From Sporothrix humicola (lineage: Eukaryota; Ascomycota; Sordariomycetes; Ophiostomatales; Ophiostomataceae): 64,000 nt of DNA. Of this stretch, positions 25,701 to 35,759 are shown one piece after another. The stretch is taken from contig WNYE01000017.1 of NCBI GenBank assembly GCA_021396245.1, forward strand, positions 372,001 to 436,000. Reading direction: 5' to 3'. The position numbers were made by a program, and so were the translations under genes. The notes under the pieces were generated by a model that saw nothing but the letters and a program-made list of their open reading frames with translations, was not told the origin of the DNA and made no database searches. The stretch's first letter is position 1; every line of letters begins with the position of its first letter.

Positions 25701-26842
25701 TTAAATGTGAATGAGTACCTGCTTGACCTGCCTGCTGGGTCATGCTGCAAGGCCCATGTGCGTTACCATGAAGTGTATGACTTACTGGGCTGTATTACTC
25801 TGAATTGTACACAGTAAGATACAAACATTGTTCTTTTGTCTGTCAGTCTTGGCTGTTGGAGAATGAACATTGAACCCGAAAAATACCAAGAAATAGCGAA
25901 ACAAGGAGATCACAAAAAAAGGAGAGGAAACGGAATCAATTCGGAAACCACTTTTGCGACTTGACGGCGGGCAGTCCCTTTTTTTCGTGTAGAAAAGAAT
26001 TGGGAAAAGAAAAGTGTTGAAAAAAGACAACGAGACAGAAGGCCATGCAGTGACTGCACAAGGATAAGAGAAGGAAAAGAGAAGAAACAGAGAACCAAAA
26101 AAGGCAGATGCAAAAAGGATCCCTCAGAAAGCTCGTCTGGCCACTCACAAGCGAGAACCCTTTTTTGAAACCCCCGTTCCCCCGGAGCGGCCTGGCAGGG
26201 TCGTATTTCTCTTCTTGCAGTGTCTCTTTTCTCTCATTCTGTGCTCTTTCTCAATGGGGGAATGCATCATGAGTGCAACCCTACCTTTTTGCACCCATGC
26301 TTTGGACTCGCACATATCCGTGAGAAAAAGGCGGCATGTGTATTATTATCGCACGTGGCTAAGAGACCGAAAATAAAGACAAGAAAGACAGAAAAAGACA
26401 AACAAGCGAGAAAGTGTGAGTGAAAAGTGGTATTTCCAAATGAAAGGCACCCCCTCTCAACCCTCTTGAGAGATGGAGGCATTGGCAGATGCACAGGGCC
26501 GCAAACGAGACGCTGCGAGTGGATGGAAATTTCCATCTTCGTCAAGACACAAAGAGACATGGGTATCTCTTCATAGGGTAGGATTCACACCTGCAGATAC
26601 TGCACATGGAGGTATTTTTTGCGAGGTCTGCACTGCACTTCGGGCAAGCAAGGCACGAGATATTTCTTGCCTGTGCCTGCTTTCTATCTCTGGGAGCTGA
26701 CCTGTGCTGGATCTCAAGGGCGCTTTGAGATAATAATAGCTTTGCCTGTCTGGCATATAGCCACTATGCAGCGGGCGGCGCGGGTCGGCGGTAATGTGCA
26801 AAGCCCCGAGAATGCAGATAGGCACGGAGAGAAGAGTGGAAA

Positions 26843-26898
26843 GCAGAGAGCAGAGAGCAGAGAGCAGAGAGCAGAGAGCAGAGAGCAGAGAGCAGAGA
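26843..26898. repeat. Tandem repeat, 7-nt unit x 8
   Basis: Eight perfect head-to-tail copies of GCAGAGA occupy 26843-26898. It is purine-only on the + strand apart from one C per unit. No coding context. Confidence 0.97.
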
Positions 26899-27304
26899 CA
26901 AAGAATCATAGGCAATCGCCTCTCTCCAGCCATTTCAAAGAAGCGAAATAAATCAAAGAGAGGGAGTCTGCGTAGAAAGCAAACAGCACAAAATAATAAA
27001 AGAGACTGAAAGATGGAAGGAAACTGATTTGACAAGTCAGGGACGACTGTCTGCTAAGCTTCTGCTCCCTGGATAGTGTGCTACCAAGCATTTTCCATTG
27101 TCCATTCTCGTGTTTCTCTTTTTTATATGACCCTGGTCTCAATAAGTTCGTGCCTCTTCTTTGAGCGGCCTCTCCCCCTATTTCGTGTCCATGGCCGTGC
27201 CGTGTGGAAGATCACTTGTTTAATATCATGTTCACTCTTCAGACAAGGAGACAGGGCTGTGGAGACGACTGGAGACATAAGGTTTGATGCTGCCGGTTCT
27301 CTTC

Positions 27305-27305
<1 letters not shown>

Positions 27306-27352
<47 letters not shown>
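27306..27352. repeat. (TC)n microsatellite, 47 nt
   Basis: An uninterrupted TC dinucleotide run of 23.5 units lies in the gene-free interval. It is likely to vary in length between strains. Confidence 0.98.
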
Positions 27353-27355
<3 letters not shown>

Positions 27356-28763
27356 TTGGCCTCGCTAGCCACTGCCGTTTCGACATCAGGGCGGGATGGA
27401 ATGGGAATGAAATGGCATGGGCCCTGTACGTATACCACCCAGCGGCGCTGGCCGTAGGATGAGAGACAGAGAAAGACAAGGGAAGAGACGCGTTTAAGCA
27501 CGCCCCTTCTGATTTAGAAATGCTGCCGGCCTTCATAGCCCTGTCTGTTGGCCTTCTCCTGTGGCCACCCTCCGAGAATAAAATGCTTGTGCCTCTTGCC
27601 CTGCAGCCTCACGGCACATCAAGACGCCGGAGTCTGTAGGTACAAGGTAGATGCGTATTGAAAGACAAAAGCACAGAAATCCCTGAGGGGCAGAAGATCT
27701 CCATGCATTTTCTCTTGTGCCCGTGACTTGAGTCACGCGTCACGCCTCTCCACTGCCTTGCCTCGCTTGTTCTGCCCTGCCTTGCCTCGAATTTCTCATC
27801 TCGCCTCTGTGGCTCTGGTCAGCAGCCTCCATACTCCACAAAATGAGCTGCATTGCTTCTCGTGGACACGTTTAGTCCATAGAGAGAGAGGGCACAGGCG
27901 CGAGGCCACGTCCGTACCCAAAGCCAGGCCACCAGGACCATACCAGAAGCGCTCAAGGGGCGCCTAGAGAGGCAAGGAGAGACAGGGAGAAGTCAGAGAT
28001 GAGGGTCCAGAAGAACAAGATGAGACCTATCATTATCGAGATGTTGAGTATGGGGTGCGTCTCTTCTTTGATTGCCTGCCTGCTATGACTTCTCGTGTAC
28101 CTGTGGGTCGTAAATGCGCGCCATATGTCGTAGGCTTGCTTTTCATTTCCTTGTTGAGTATCTCCCATTCTAACCACCTCTGCCCTCCGTTTCGACCTCC
28201 TGAAGTCGTCCCTTTTGCCATTTGTCTTGTTGATATTTGCCACCCCCAATGGATCCATCTGCCCCCTATTTCTCACCAATGTTCGTGTTTGTATATTTTG
28301 ATTCCAGTCTCGAACTTGCCCCATACGTCGTAGGTTTTGTTGCCGTGATGGGAGATTGCCAACTCCACAAGACACAGGGTTTAACGAGAAACATGATGTT
28401 GAAATAGCCTTGAGGACAAAGGATCAAGAAATACTGAACTTCAATCTGGGGAAGACGGACATTGTTGGCCGACCTAGAATGGAAACTAGTCGCGCGACAG
28501 TCGAAGAAACAGTGTGTTTATTTTGTTGTTTTGAATTCTCCTCGATGTTGGCCGTTCAAGGCATGCTCCATATCCCCAACAATGACCATGAACATGACCA
28601 GGCCGCTCAGATGTGTATGTCCTTGATGCCCTAAACTGTTCCTAATTCGGACTTGACCTTCTGGTCATGTCGTGACAGGCCTGCAGGCTATGCGCACGTA
28701 CGTCGTAATGCGCTGTACCAACACGCGGCACTCCTTCGTCCACGCGAGAAAAAAAAATTAACA

Positions 28764-28764
<1 letters not shown>

Positions 28765-28801
<37 letters not shown>
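28765..28801. repeat. (AC)n microsatellite, 37 nt
   Basis: An uninterrupted AC dinucleotide run of 18.5 units sits directly after an A-rich stretch, in non-coding DNA. Confidence 0.98.
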
Positions 28802-28803
<2 letters not shown>

Positions 28804-29878
28804 GAATGAGAATGAGAAGACAGCCTGACACTCAGCTAAAATCGTCATCCTCACCCTCGTGCATGGGCTCATCGGCCTGCTCCTGATTGGGCGCCTGGTC
28901 ATCGACTAGATTGTTTTGGGCAACCTCCATCGACCCGAGATAAGCCACCACCGTTGCATTCGAGAGCAGATCCGACCTCTGCATGGAGTGTCAGCAAGCC
29001 AGTGAACCAAAGAATGAAGAAACTGATTGAAAGAGAAGGCGAAAAAAAAGCTCAAAGAAAATTGTGTTGAAAGGAAAATGGTGAAAGGGCTGGAATACAA
29101 GCGGTCATAAAACGGCCATTGTATCGTACGAATACAGATACAACAACAACATTATCATGTCGTATCGATACTGCGCACCTCAGAGTCTGTATGCCCCATA
29201 ACACTCGTTTTACTGTAGCATTCGGAAGGTTGCAAATCCGACCTTGACTCCTTGTCTGGATTTTTCTTTGCTTCAAGTCGACCACACCAGCATTTTTGGT
29301 GAAAGTACTTTTCTTTGTCCGCCGTGCATGCAGTACGAGTGCGACAGAGGATGCAAATTCCCACTTGGAATCCGAGACTTCCCATCTCTGAGCTGCGGCA
29401 GTGCCTGGCTGCCCAGCTCCAGCTCGTTTGTTTCTCTCTTTGCCTCCATAATCTCCACGTCCTCCATGTTCTCCATCCTCTCCACCGTTTTCGTCGGTGG
29501 CCCCGGCATAACGCTAGTCAGGGCAAGCCCACAGGTCTCCGTCGAATGATAATGCTCAACGTTCAGACGAGAAGCAAAACGGAGACCCTTTGAAGTCAGA
29601 GGAGAGGCCCTAGAGAACAGGGAGGGCGTGTGAAATGTGAATCTCGAAATAGGGTGGTGTGGGGACAGGGCGTGTGGAACTGTTTGCGAATATCAAAAGG
29701 GGCAATGATGCGAGGCAAAGTTCGAATAAAAGACAGTCTTGGGGAGGCCAGATCCTGCGCCAAAGCCACAAAACCCTGGAGCACATCTTCATTCTCGAAC
29801 TACTGTGAGCTACTTGAGTATGCTGATGCAGCTAGAGGACCAGTTCGCCAGCTGGCCCCGGCGCCGTCTGCAGACAAG

Positions 29879-29898
29879 AGGCAAGATGCATCTTGCCT
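29879..29898. repeat. 20-nt perfect palindrome
   Basis: The half-site AGGCAAGATG is followed immediately by its exact reverse complement with no spacer. Flanking bases do not continue the symmetry. It could bind a dimeric protein or form a small cruciform; nothing in the sequence says which. Confidence 0.95.
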
Positions 29899-29917
29899 GC
29901 GTCCTGTATGCGTCTGT

Positions 29918-29940
29918 ACGGGGTAACGGGGTAACGGGGT
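29918..29940. repeat. Short tandem repeat, ACGGGGTA x 2.9
   Basis: Nearly three perfect copies of the 8-nt unit ACGGGGTA lie 20 bp downstream of the 20-nt palindrome. Confidence 0.9.
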
Positions 29941-30433
29941 GCGGAGGCGAGAAAACAAACCGGGACAGACAAGAAGACCAACGACGGCGGACGGCGCCTT
30001 GTGGGCTTCACGAAAACAAGGGCCTTGATGATCGTGGGGGAAAGTGCGAAGTAGTGAGGGGAAGAAGACGAAAACAAAGACTGCTGAGGCCCCAAGTCCA
30101 GAGGAACAAAGGATCCAAGATCCAAGATGAGAGATCCAGGGGCCGCCCGGGACCAACCTCAACCAGGGAGTCGGTCGAGGGATACCGGCGGGAAAAGAGT
30201 GACCCCAGCAACCCTAACTCTATGTAGGTATACCACTGGTAGACTCAAGATGAACACCACTTGTTGAGCACCGGTCGGCGCCAGACGGACGCCAACTGGT
30301 GCCAAGGGACGAAGGGAGACCTTGATCTCGGTGGTGATGATTGGAAGAAGGGGATAGGACAGAGGGGGCAGGTTCTCTGGGGTAGTGATGGCATGCGAGT
30401 CATCAGAAATAGTGTGGGGAAAAGCAGCGTCCA

Positions 30434-32005
30434 TCATCTTGTTCCGGACTCTGAAAAACTCACCTCTGCTTCCAGCGCTTCCAAGGCGGCACTGAGGATT
30501 CTTGATTCGACGTCTCGCAGGAGAGCGGCCTGCTTGGCCACGGGGCTCCGAATGCCGTCATCGTGACTCGAGGCGTCGTACGCCATGTCTGTATCACGTT
30601 CTTCTTTCGTCCTGTCCTCGTCGTCGTCGTCGCTTTCGTCGTCATCGTGCTCGATACCGACCGCCTGCATACGCTCTAGCTGTGACTCGATAACCTCTTG
30701 CAGTACCGTGACGACTCGTAACCGGAAAATCGGTGCCATCTCGTGGGCACTGGCAAACGTCTCAAAGTCGCGTGCTTTGTCCGTAATGTCCTCGTCCTGC
30801 CAGAACATGCGCAGCTGTGTCGATCCGTCTGTTTCTTGCCGTAGCCGGAAGTCGATGCCATCTTCCTCGTTGACACACATCAGGTGCACAAAAGGACATG
30901 TCCACCGGACCTTGTCAGCCGCCTTGCCAGTCGTATTGTCGTCACCCTCGTCGTCACTGCCGTCATCATCCCCCACGTTCAACCGTTCGATCTCCAGCCT
31001 CGGCACCGGTGCACCAAATACGTGCAGTTTTGCCTTTGCAAGCGGGTCGTCTGGGAACGGACGGAATGGAAGGACAAGGCTATGCCGGGTCGACTTGGGG
31101 TCGATGAAGCCGTAGCTGAAGAGCATCTCGGATGCGGGCTTCAGACCATTGCCGTTATCGGAAGAGTCTCCGCCAAGGCTGTCTTGCTTGCTGCCACTGT
31201 AGGTAATGGTGATCTCTTCAGATGCAGCAACCTGCTGCTGTGGCCGCACCCGGAGCACCACGCCGACATCGTCAGCGCCGACCGGCACCGTCGAAGGTTC
31301 CTCGTAGTAGGCATTTGGCTTGTCGCTGTGGTTGACCATGTCGATGCACGGAACCATAGATGGGCCGTACCGTGGCAGGTCCAAACAGCGTGAGCGGTAC
31401 CAGGCATCAACCAGGAACCAATGGCGGAGCTCAGGGCCCGACGCCCGCTCCCAGAACGCGGCCTGCCAGAAGGGAATGTCCGAGGATTTCTCGCGCAGCT
31501 CATCAAACTCGGCCTCCAGGGCGATGAGCTTGGCTCCCACGGCGGACTCAAGCGAGGTGCCCTGCAGGAGGAGACGCTCCGAGTCTGTCCATAGTGTTGG
31601 CAGAGGTACGTCGGCCGGCAGGAAACGGGCATACTCGGTCCATGGAGTTGGCAAGGAGGCCAGCTCCTCACCAGGCTTTCTCAGGCCAATGACAAGCTGA
31701 ACGAGAAGAAACAGGAGAATGTCGCCACGGGTCGTCTGGTGGCCGGCGGCATCTAACAGCAAGCGGAAGTTGCGGTCCTGCTTGGCGTATTCTTCGACGG
31801 CATCGGCGTGAAGCACGAGACAATGTGGAACGGAGATCAAGGGCTCGCCATGGCTGTTTGTGTCGGAAGTAGTGTCAACTGCGTTAATAGCAATCAGGCC
31901 AGAACCTTTTCCGGGTATGGTGGCAATTCGGGTGTTGGTGAAGGTGACATTGTTGAGTGTCTGCCATAGTGGAAGAGACGCGATGGGTAGCTGGGCATGC
32001 GCCAT
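30434..32005 (-). CDS. SET-domain lysine methyltransferase (LSMT/Rkm/SETD6-like)
   Basis: The open frame from the ATG at 32005 gives 523 residues to a stop at 30434. The frame stays open upstream to 32059, but MAHAQLPIASLPLWQ is the natural start. The SET domain is the long, interrupted kind found in Rubisco-LSMT/SETD6/Rkm proteins: an N-terminal GSGLIAINAV strand, the PCIDMVNHSDKPNAYYE block with the NHS motif (about residue 225), EEITITYS, and LFSYGFID. The C-terminal region resembles the substrate-binding half of the family and carries acidic runs. By family it uses S-adenosylmethionine to methylate a non-histone lysine, often on ribosomal or translation proteins; the target is unknown. 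The 3' end is uncertain: GAG|GTGAGT at 30464/30463 is a good donor, so the last codons may be intronic and a further exon may follow. It is divergent from the GTPase gene with 709 bp between starts. Confidence 0.85.
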   Translation of the reverse strand: MAHAQLPIASLPLWQTLNNVTFTNTRIATIPGKGSGLIAINAVDTTSDTNSHGEPLISVPHCLVLHADAVEEYAKQDRNFRLLLDAAGHQTTRGDILLFLLVQLVIGLRKPGEELASLPTPWTEYARFLPADVPLPTLWTDSERLLLQGTSLESAVGAKLIALEAEFDELREKSSDIPFWQAAFWERASGPELRHWFLVDAWYRSRCLDLPRYGPSMVPCIDMVNHSDKPNAYYEEPSTVPVGADDVGVVLRVRPQQQVAASEEITITYSGSKQDSLGGDSSDNGNGLKPASEMLFSYGFIDPKSTRHSLVLPFRPFPDDPLAKAKLHVFGAPVPRLEIERLNVGDDDGSDDEGDDNTTGKAADKVRWTCPFVHLMCVNEEDGIDFRLRQETDGSTQLRMFWQDEDITDKARDFETFASAHEMAPIFRLRVVTVLQEVIESQLERMQAVGIEHDDDESDDDDEDRTKEERDTDMAYDASSHDDGIRSPVAKQAALLRDVESRILSAALEALEAEVSFSESGTR

Positions 32006-32714
32006 GATGTCGGGGGGGAAAGCGGGGAGGAGAAGAAGTGAGAAAGTAAAGCAAGGCAAGATTCAGGGGTAATCAAAGTCCTTGTAAATAAACCGGGAAA
32101 GAGCCTCTGGTAAGGGCCGGGTTCCGAAAACAGGTAGGAGCTCCTGAGTGACTTCCAGAGACAACCCGACTTCCGGTGTCGTCCTTGTCGGGAAAGTGCA
32201 ATTGGATATAACTGAACTTCGTATAACAGCAGCTGTAACGTAATATGTGATTTTCTGGGCTGGAAGGAGCTGTCGTGAATTCTTTCCCAGATGTATTTCG
32301 GCAGTGTTTTTGTGGTTATTGGAGGGTGAAGTTCATTCTAGGAACTGAATTGCCTGACGTCAAAATACAGGCACCGGATTGGCTGATTTGTTTAGGAGCT
32401 CTACAGCGCTTGCCCCGCCATTTTTCTATGGGCGATAGCGGGCGCAAAATGACATGTGCTGGCGATAAAGAGACGAAAGGACTGCGAACTAAATTTTTTA
32501 TAGCGGGGCAAGCCGCTGCAAAGCCACTACAGAAGTCAGCCCAAGGGCGCAAATCGCAGCCAGCAAAATTCGCGGCACATGCGACATGCGACATCTGTGA
32601 CGAAACGAGGCTGTCTTTAAAAAAGTGCCTCCCACTGCCCACCCTCTCTCCGCCGACCGACCGTCCACTCTCTACGATATATAGGAACGTATTACATATA
32701 CACAACCGCCCACG
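32006..32714. promoter_or_regulatory. Divergent promoter, SET gene / GTPase
   Basis: The 709-bp region between two divergent ATGs contains a perfect TGACGTCA (CRE, bZIP-type site) at 32355-32362 and an ATTGG (reverse CCAAT) at 32378-32382. They lie roughly midway between the starts and could serve both genes. The role is inferred from motifs only. Confidence 0.5.
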
Positions 32715-34238
32715 ATGCCTCGCGATCCGCTGATCGGGCTCGTCGGCAAGCCGAGTGCCGGCAAATCGAGCATGCTCAACTCGTTGACAGACGCCACATC
32801 CAAAGTTGGTAAGTGATCTTGGGTCTCCATGGAGCCTCAAAATTATGTGCCACATGGGACATATACTAACTTGTGTCGCTGACAGGCAACTTCCCGTATG
32901 TGCTCCCGAAAACGTCCCAGAGACCTGCCTATCCAACCTAACCTCTCTCCTCCCCCAGATTCACAACCATCGATCCCCAACGAGCTGTCGGCTACCTCCA
33001 GGTCGACTGCGCCTGCGCCCGCTACGGCGTCTCCGAACGATGCAAGCCCAACTACGGCGCCTGCACCAACGGCCGCCGGTCCGTACCCATTGAGCTGCTG
33101 GACGTCGCCGGTCTCGTCCCCGGAGCCCACCAGGGCAAAGGTCTGGGCAACAAATTCCTAGACGACTTGCGCCATGCCGACGCGCTGATCCATGTCGTCG
33201 ACGCCAGCGGCACGACGGACGCTGAGGGCAAGAACACACGGGGGTACGACCCATCGGTCGACATTGCGTGGCTGCGGTCCGAGATCGTGCAGTGGATCAA
33301 GGGCAACCTGACAGAGCGGTGGCCGGCGATCCGGCGGCGGCACATTGCGGCGAAACAGACAGCGGTCGAGACGATGCAAAATCAAATGTCCGGTTACGGC
33401 AGTACGGCCAAGCTAATGGCACGGACACTAGACCGGCTCGCGCTCAAAGAACCTCTCGAAGCGTGGGACGATGCGCTGCTGGACCGCGTGGTCAATGCCT
33501 TTACCGACGACAAGTTCCCGACCGTGATTGCCCTCAACAAGATCGACCATCCGGACGCCGACCGCAACATTGCCAAGATCACCAAGATGATGCAAAACGA
33601 CGCGGACAAGATCGTGCTCACCTCGGCCGTGTCCGAGATTTTCCTGCGCAAACTGACCAAGCAGGGTTACCTGAAATACACAGAGGGCGGCGAGTTTGTG
33701 GACACACGGGAAGACCTGATTGCCGACGGCGACCCCGAGGGCGGAGGCCTCAAGGAAATGGACGAGAAGAACCTGCGGCGCATCAACAACCTGCGCGACA
33801 TGGTCATCTACCGGTTCGGCTCAACAGGTGTTGTGCAGGCGCTGTCAAGGGCAGCCGACGTGCTCAACCTAATTCCAGTATTTCCCGTGCGCAGCATCGC
33901 TGCATTGGGCGTGGCACAAGCCAACGCAGCAGGAGCAGCAGATCTATTAGGCGGCGGCCCGCCGCCAATATCAGCCGCCGAGGCCGCAAAACCGCTCTTC
34001 CGAGATTGTGTCCTCGTCAAGAAGGGCAGCACGGTGGCCGAGGTGGCGCGCAAATGCATGGGCGATGCGCCAATAGCCTACGTTGAAGGTGCAGCAGGCA
34101 CGCGTGTCGCTGAAGACGACACTGTGGACGTTGGCAAGAACGATGTAAGTATTAGATGGCCTTGTATCTCCAATATGACTGCGTATACCAGTACTAACAC
34201 CACAACAGATCCTGTGCTTCAAGGTTGGCCGGATATGA
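32715..34238 (+). CDS. Ygr210c-like Obg/YchF-family GTPase with TGS domain
   Basis: Proposed CDS is join(32715..32808,32886..32895,32959..34144,34209..34238), 439 residues. All splice sites are GT-AG and every junction keeps the frame. The P-loop is GKPSAGKSS (G11 to S19); switch I is NFPFTTIDP (33-41); the G3 motif reads LLDVAGLVPGAHQGKGLGNKFLDDLRHAD; the G4 motif is ALNKIDHP. The C-terminus has a TGS-like region ending DTVDVGKNDILCFKVGRI. This matches the eukaryotic/archaeal Obg branch represented by yeast Ygr210c, a cytoplasmic protein of unknown function, presumed to act with ribosomes. Exon 2 is only 10 nt and encodes the switch I entry, and the last exon holds just nine codons and the stop. 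An annotation that skips exon 2 would lose the frame. Confidence 0.93.
32886..32895 (+). other. 10-nt micro-exon of the GTPase gene
   Basis: The exon GCAACTTCCC lies between GACAG (acceptor) and GTATGT (donor). It supplies two bases of G32, codons N33 and F34, and two bases of P35, restoring the invariant NFPFTT of switch I. Flanking introns are 77 and 63 nt; the first has an ACTAAC branch-point-like element. Confidence 0.9.
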
Positions 34239-35506
34239 TGAAAGAATACTTGCAAAGATACTTGAAGATTTGCAGCAATAACCACAGCTTTCATACAAAA
34301 CGACGTGCGAAGACTGGGCCGAGGAATGGTTATGAACATATTCAAAGTGTGCCTTTAGAAGTCAAAGATCATTTGGCTTGCAGGCCTGGGAAGTACAAGC
34401 TGGTGCTAAGGTGCAGAACCAAGGGTGGTGGTTAAAATACGACGCCCCATTGGCGGCTTTCGAACTCCACGCGGAAGCAGATCGGCAATACAAGACCGGT
34501 CAGCAGAGGAAAGCCGAGCACGGCGTGATTTGGCAAGATGACTACACTTTGGGATTAGGAGGCAGCACAAAGACACGTACGGGGCAGCGCCGAGACCAGT
34601 TATTGGCATAATCAAATTGTGCAAATGTCCGGGCTCATAAAAGGTGCATGCCGGCTCGAATACGGGATCACAAGTCCAGCGATATAGCGCCATTTCGCGA
34701 TGTTAGTTTCAAGCATATATGCATAAATAAAATTCAAGCATTTGTGAAAAGTAGATTTAGTGAATGGGTATCGAGATTTCATTATCTTTGGTGGCGTCTT
34801 TGCCCGCTCTGCAGCAGAGAAAAGGCCGACAAAAGTATCTAGGGGAATCGATAAATGCAAGTACTAGGTAAGTAAGAGGAAAAAAGGAATGGCAGGACAT
34901 AACCCGATGCTTGTCGAAATGGGACAAAATAAAAGCAATGAAAAAACATGAAACTGAAAACAGAAAAAAAAAATTATCGCAAAATCCCAGCAGTTGCAGA
35001 AAATTTGTCGAAAAATTGGCACTGCAAACAAAATCACCGGACATCCTCACGGAATATGCCGACTGATCCGATTTCAGCCCAATTCTTTTTGCGAGTTCGA
35101 CAACAATGGGAAGAGAGGGTGGTTGGGAGGGAGACGATAGCGAGGTTCCAGAGATAAAATGGCGGCGTGACGATGATTTTGCCAAGGCGCCAGCTAAGAC
35201 CCAAGACCCATGCAGCATACAGCAAGTGGCTGACCACATGCTTGCATTCTGCACCTGCAATTACATTGCAGGCGGCTTAGGCTTAGGGGATGGCGGGCTC
35301 GGGGCTTTTTTGTTTGCCGTTATTTTTGTCGGTCGTCGTCGTCATCCGAGGTTTTGCGGTCAGATCGTGGGCTGTTTTGGGCAGTAAAATCGTGGATCAC
35401 AAATCCCGCCGATCGATTTGACTTTTTGTCCTCTGAAAAAAAGTCGAGATCTCGTTGTCGTCGCCCGCCTTCAGCGCTCCCCCTCAATCACTCCATTATT
35501 GCCGAC
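34239..35506. other. Convergent intergenic region, GTPase / PMP3
   Basis: A 1.27-kb gap separates two 3' ends. It is moderately AT-rich with an A-run at about 34964-34973. I see no gene or structured RNA in it. Confidence 0.5.
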
Positions 35507-35759
35507 TTAATATTTTAGAATAATGTACAGGGCGTGGAGGATGCCGGGAATGTAACCTGAAAAGTGGTGTTAGCATTAAGATCGTGCAATTGCTTTCGGG
35601 GAGCTGTCGCAGCGAAAAGACCAAAGTAAACATACCGAAGATGGTCAGGACAATGTTGATGAGCAAGTCAGCACCGCAGCCGCGCTCAAGGAAGACACCC
35701 AGAGGTGGCAGGATGATGGCAAGGATGATCTTGCAGATGTCGGAGGTAGTGAAAGGCAT
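35507..35759 (-). CDS. PMP3: PMP3-family plasma membrane proteolipid
   Basis: Proposed CDS is complement(join(35507..35556,35636..35759)), 57 residues. The 79-nt intron (GTATGT...TTTCAG) splits the Gly codon in TIFGYIPG. The protein is MPFTTSDICKIILA followed by ILPPLGVFLERGC, DLLINIVLTIFGYIPGILHALYIILKY. Two membrane helices and the ILPPLGVFLE and IPGxxHAxYI blocks are diagnostic, and the length is typical of the family. PMP3/RCI2 proteolipids sit in the plasma membrane and influence membrane potential and tolerance to salt and cold. The gene is too short to be found without modelling the intron. Confidence 0.95.

Larger units (their letters stand above)
16741..30433. other. 13.7 kb without a convincing gene
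   Basis: Every frame in this stretch is short and gives non-conserved-looking, basic or low-complexity sequence; no domain signature, tRNA, rRNA or transposase motif was found. Base composition is intermediate and not AT-rich, so RIP decay is not suggested. Purine-rich + strand segments occur near 18.24-18.68, 20.76-21.07 and 25.80-26.11 kb. A pyrimidine-rich segment at about 21.27-21.38 kb could mark the start of a + strand transcript. The interval also contains three simple repeats, a 20-nt palindrome and four TACGGAGT-type motifs, listed separately or as findings. Together with 15090-16740 it forms a 15.3-kb gap between facB and the SET gene. Confidence 0.6.

Noticed and set aside
26843..26898. 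Possible CRISPR-like array
   Set aside because: The repeats are 7 nt, contiguous and without spacers, in a eukaryotic genome; it is a simple tandem repeat.
29155..29385. LIM-like cysteine/histidine spacing (CILC...FHQKCWC) in a 76-codon minus-strand frame
   Set aside because: The spacing between the second Cys and the His is too short for a LIM finger, only half a domain is present, and the rest of the frame looks random.
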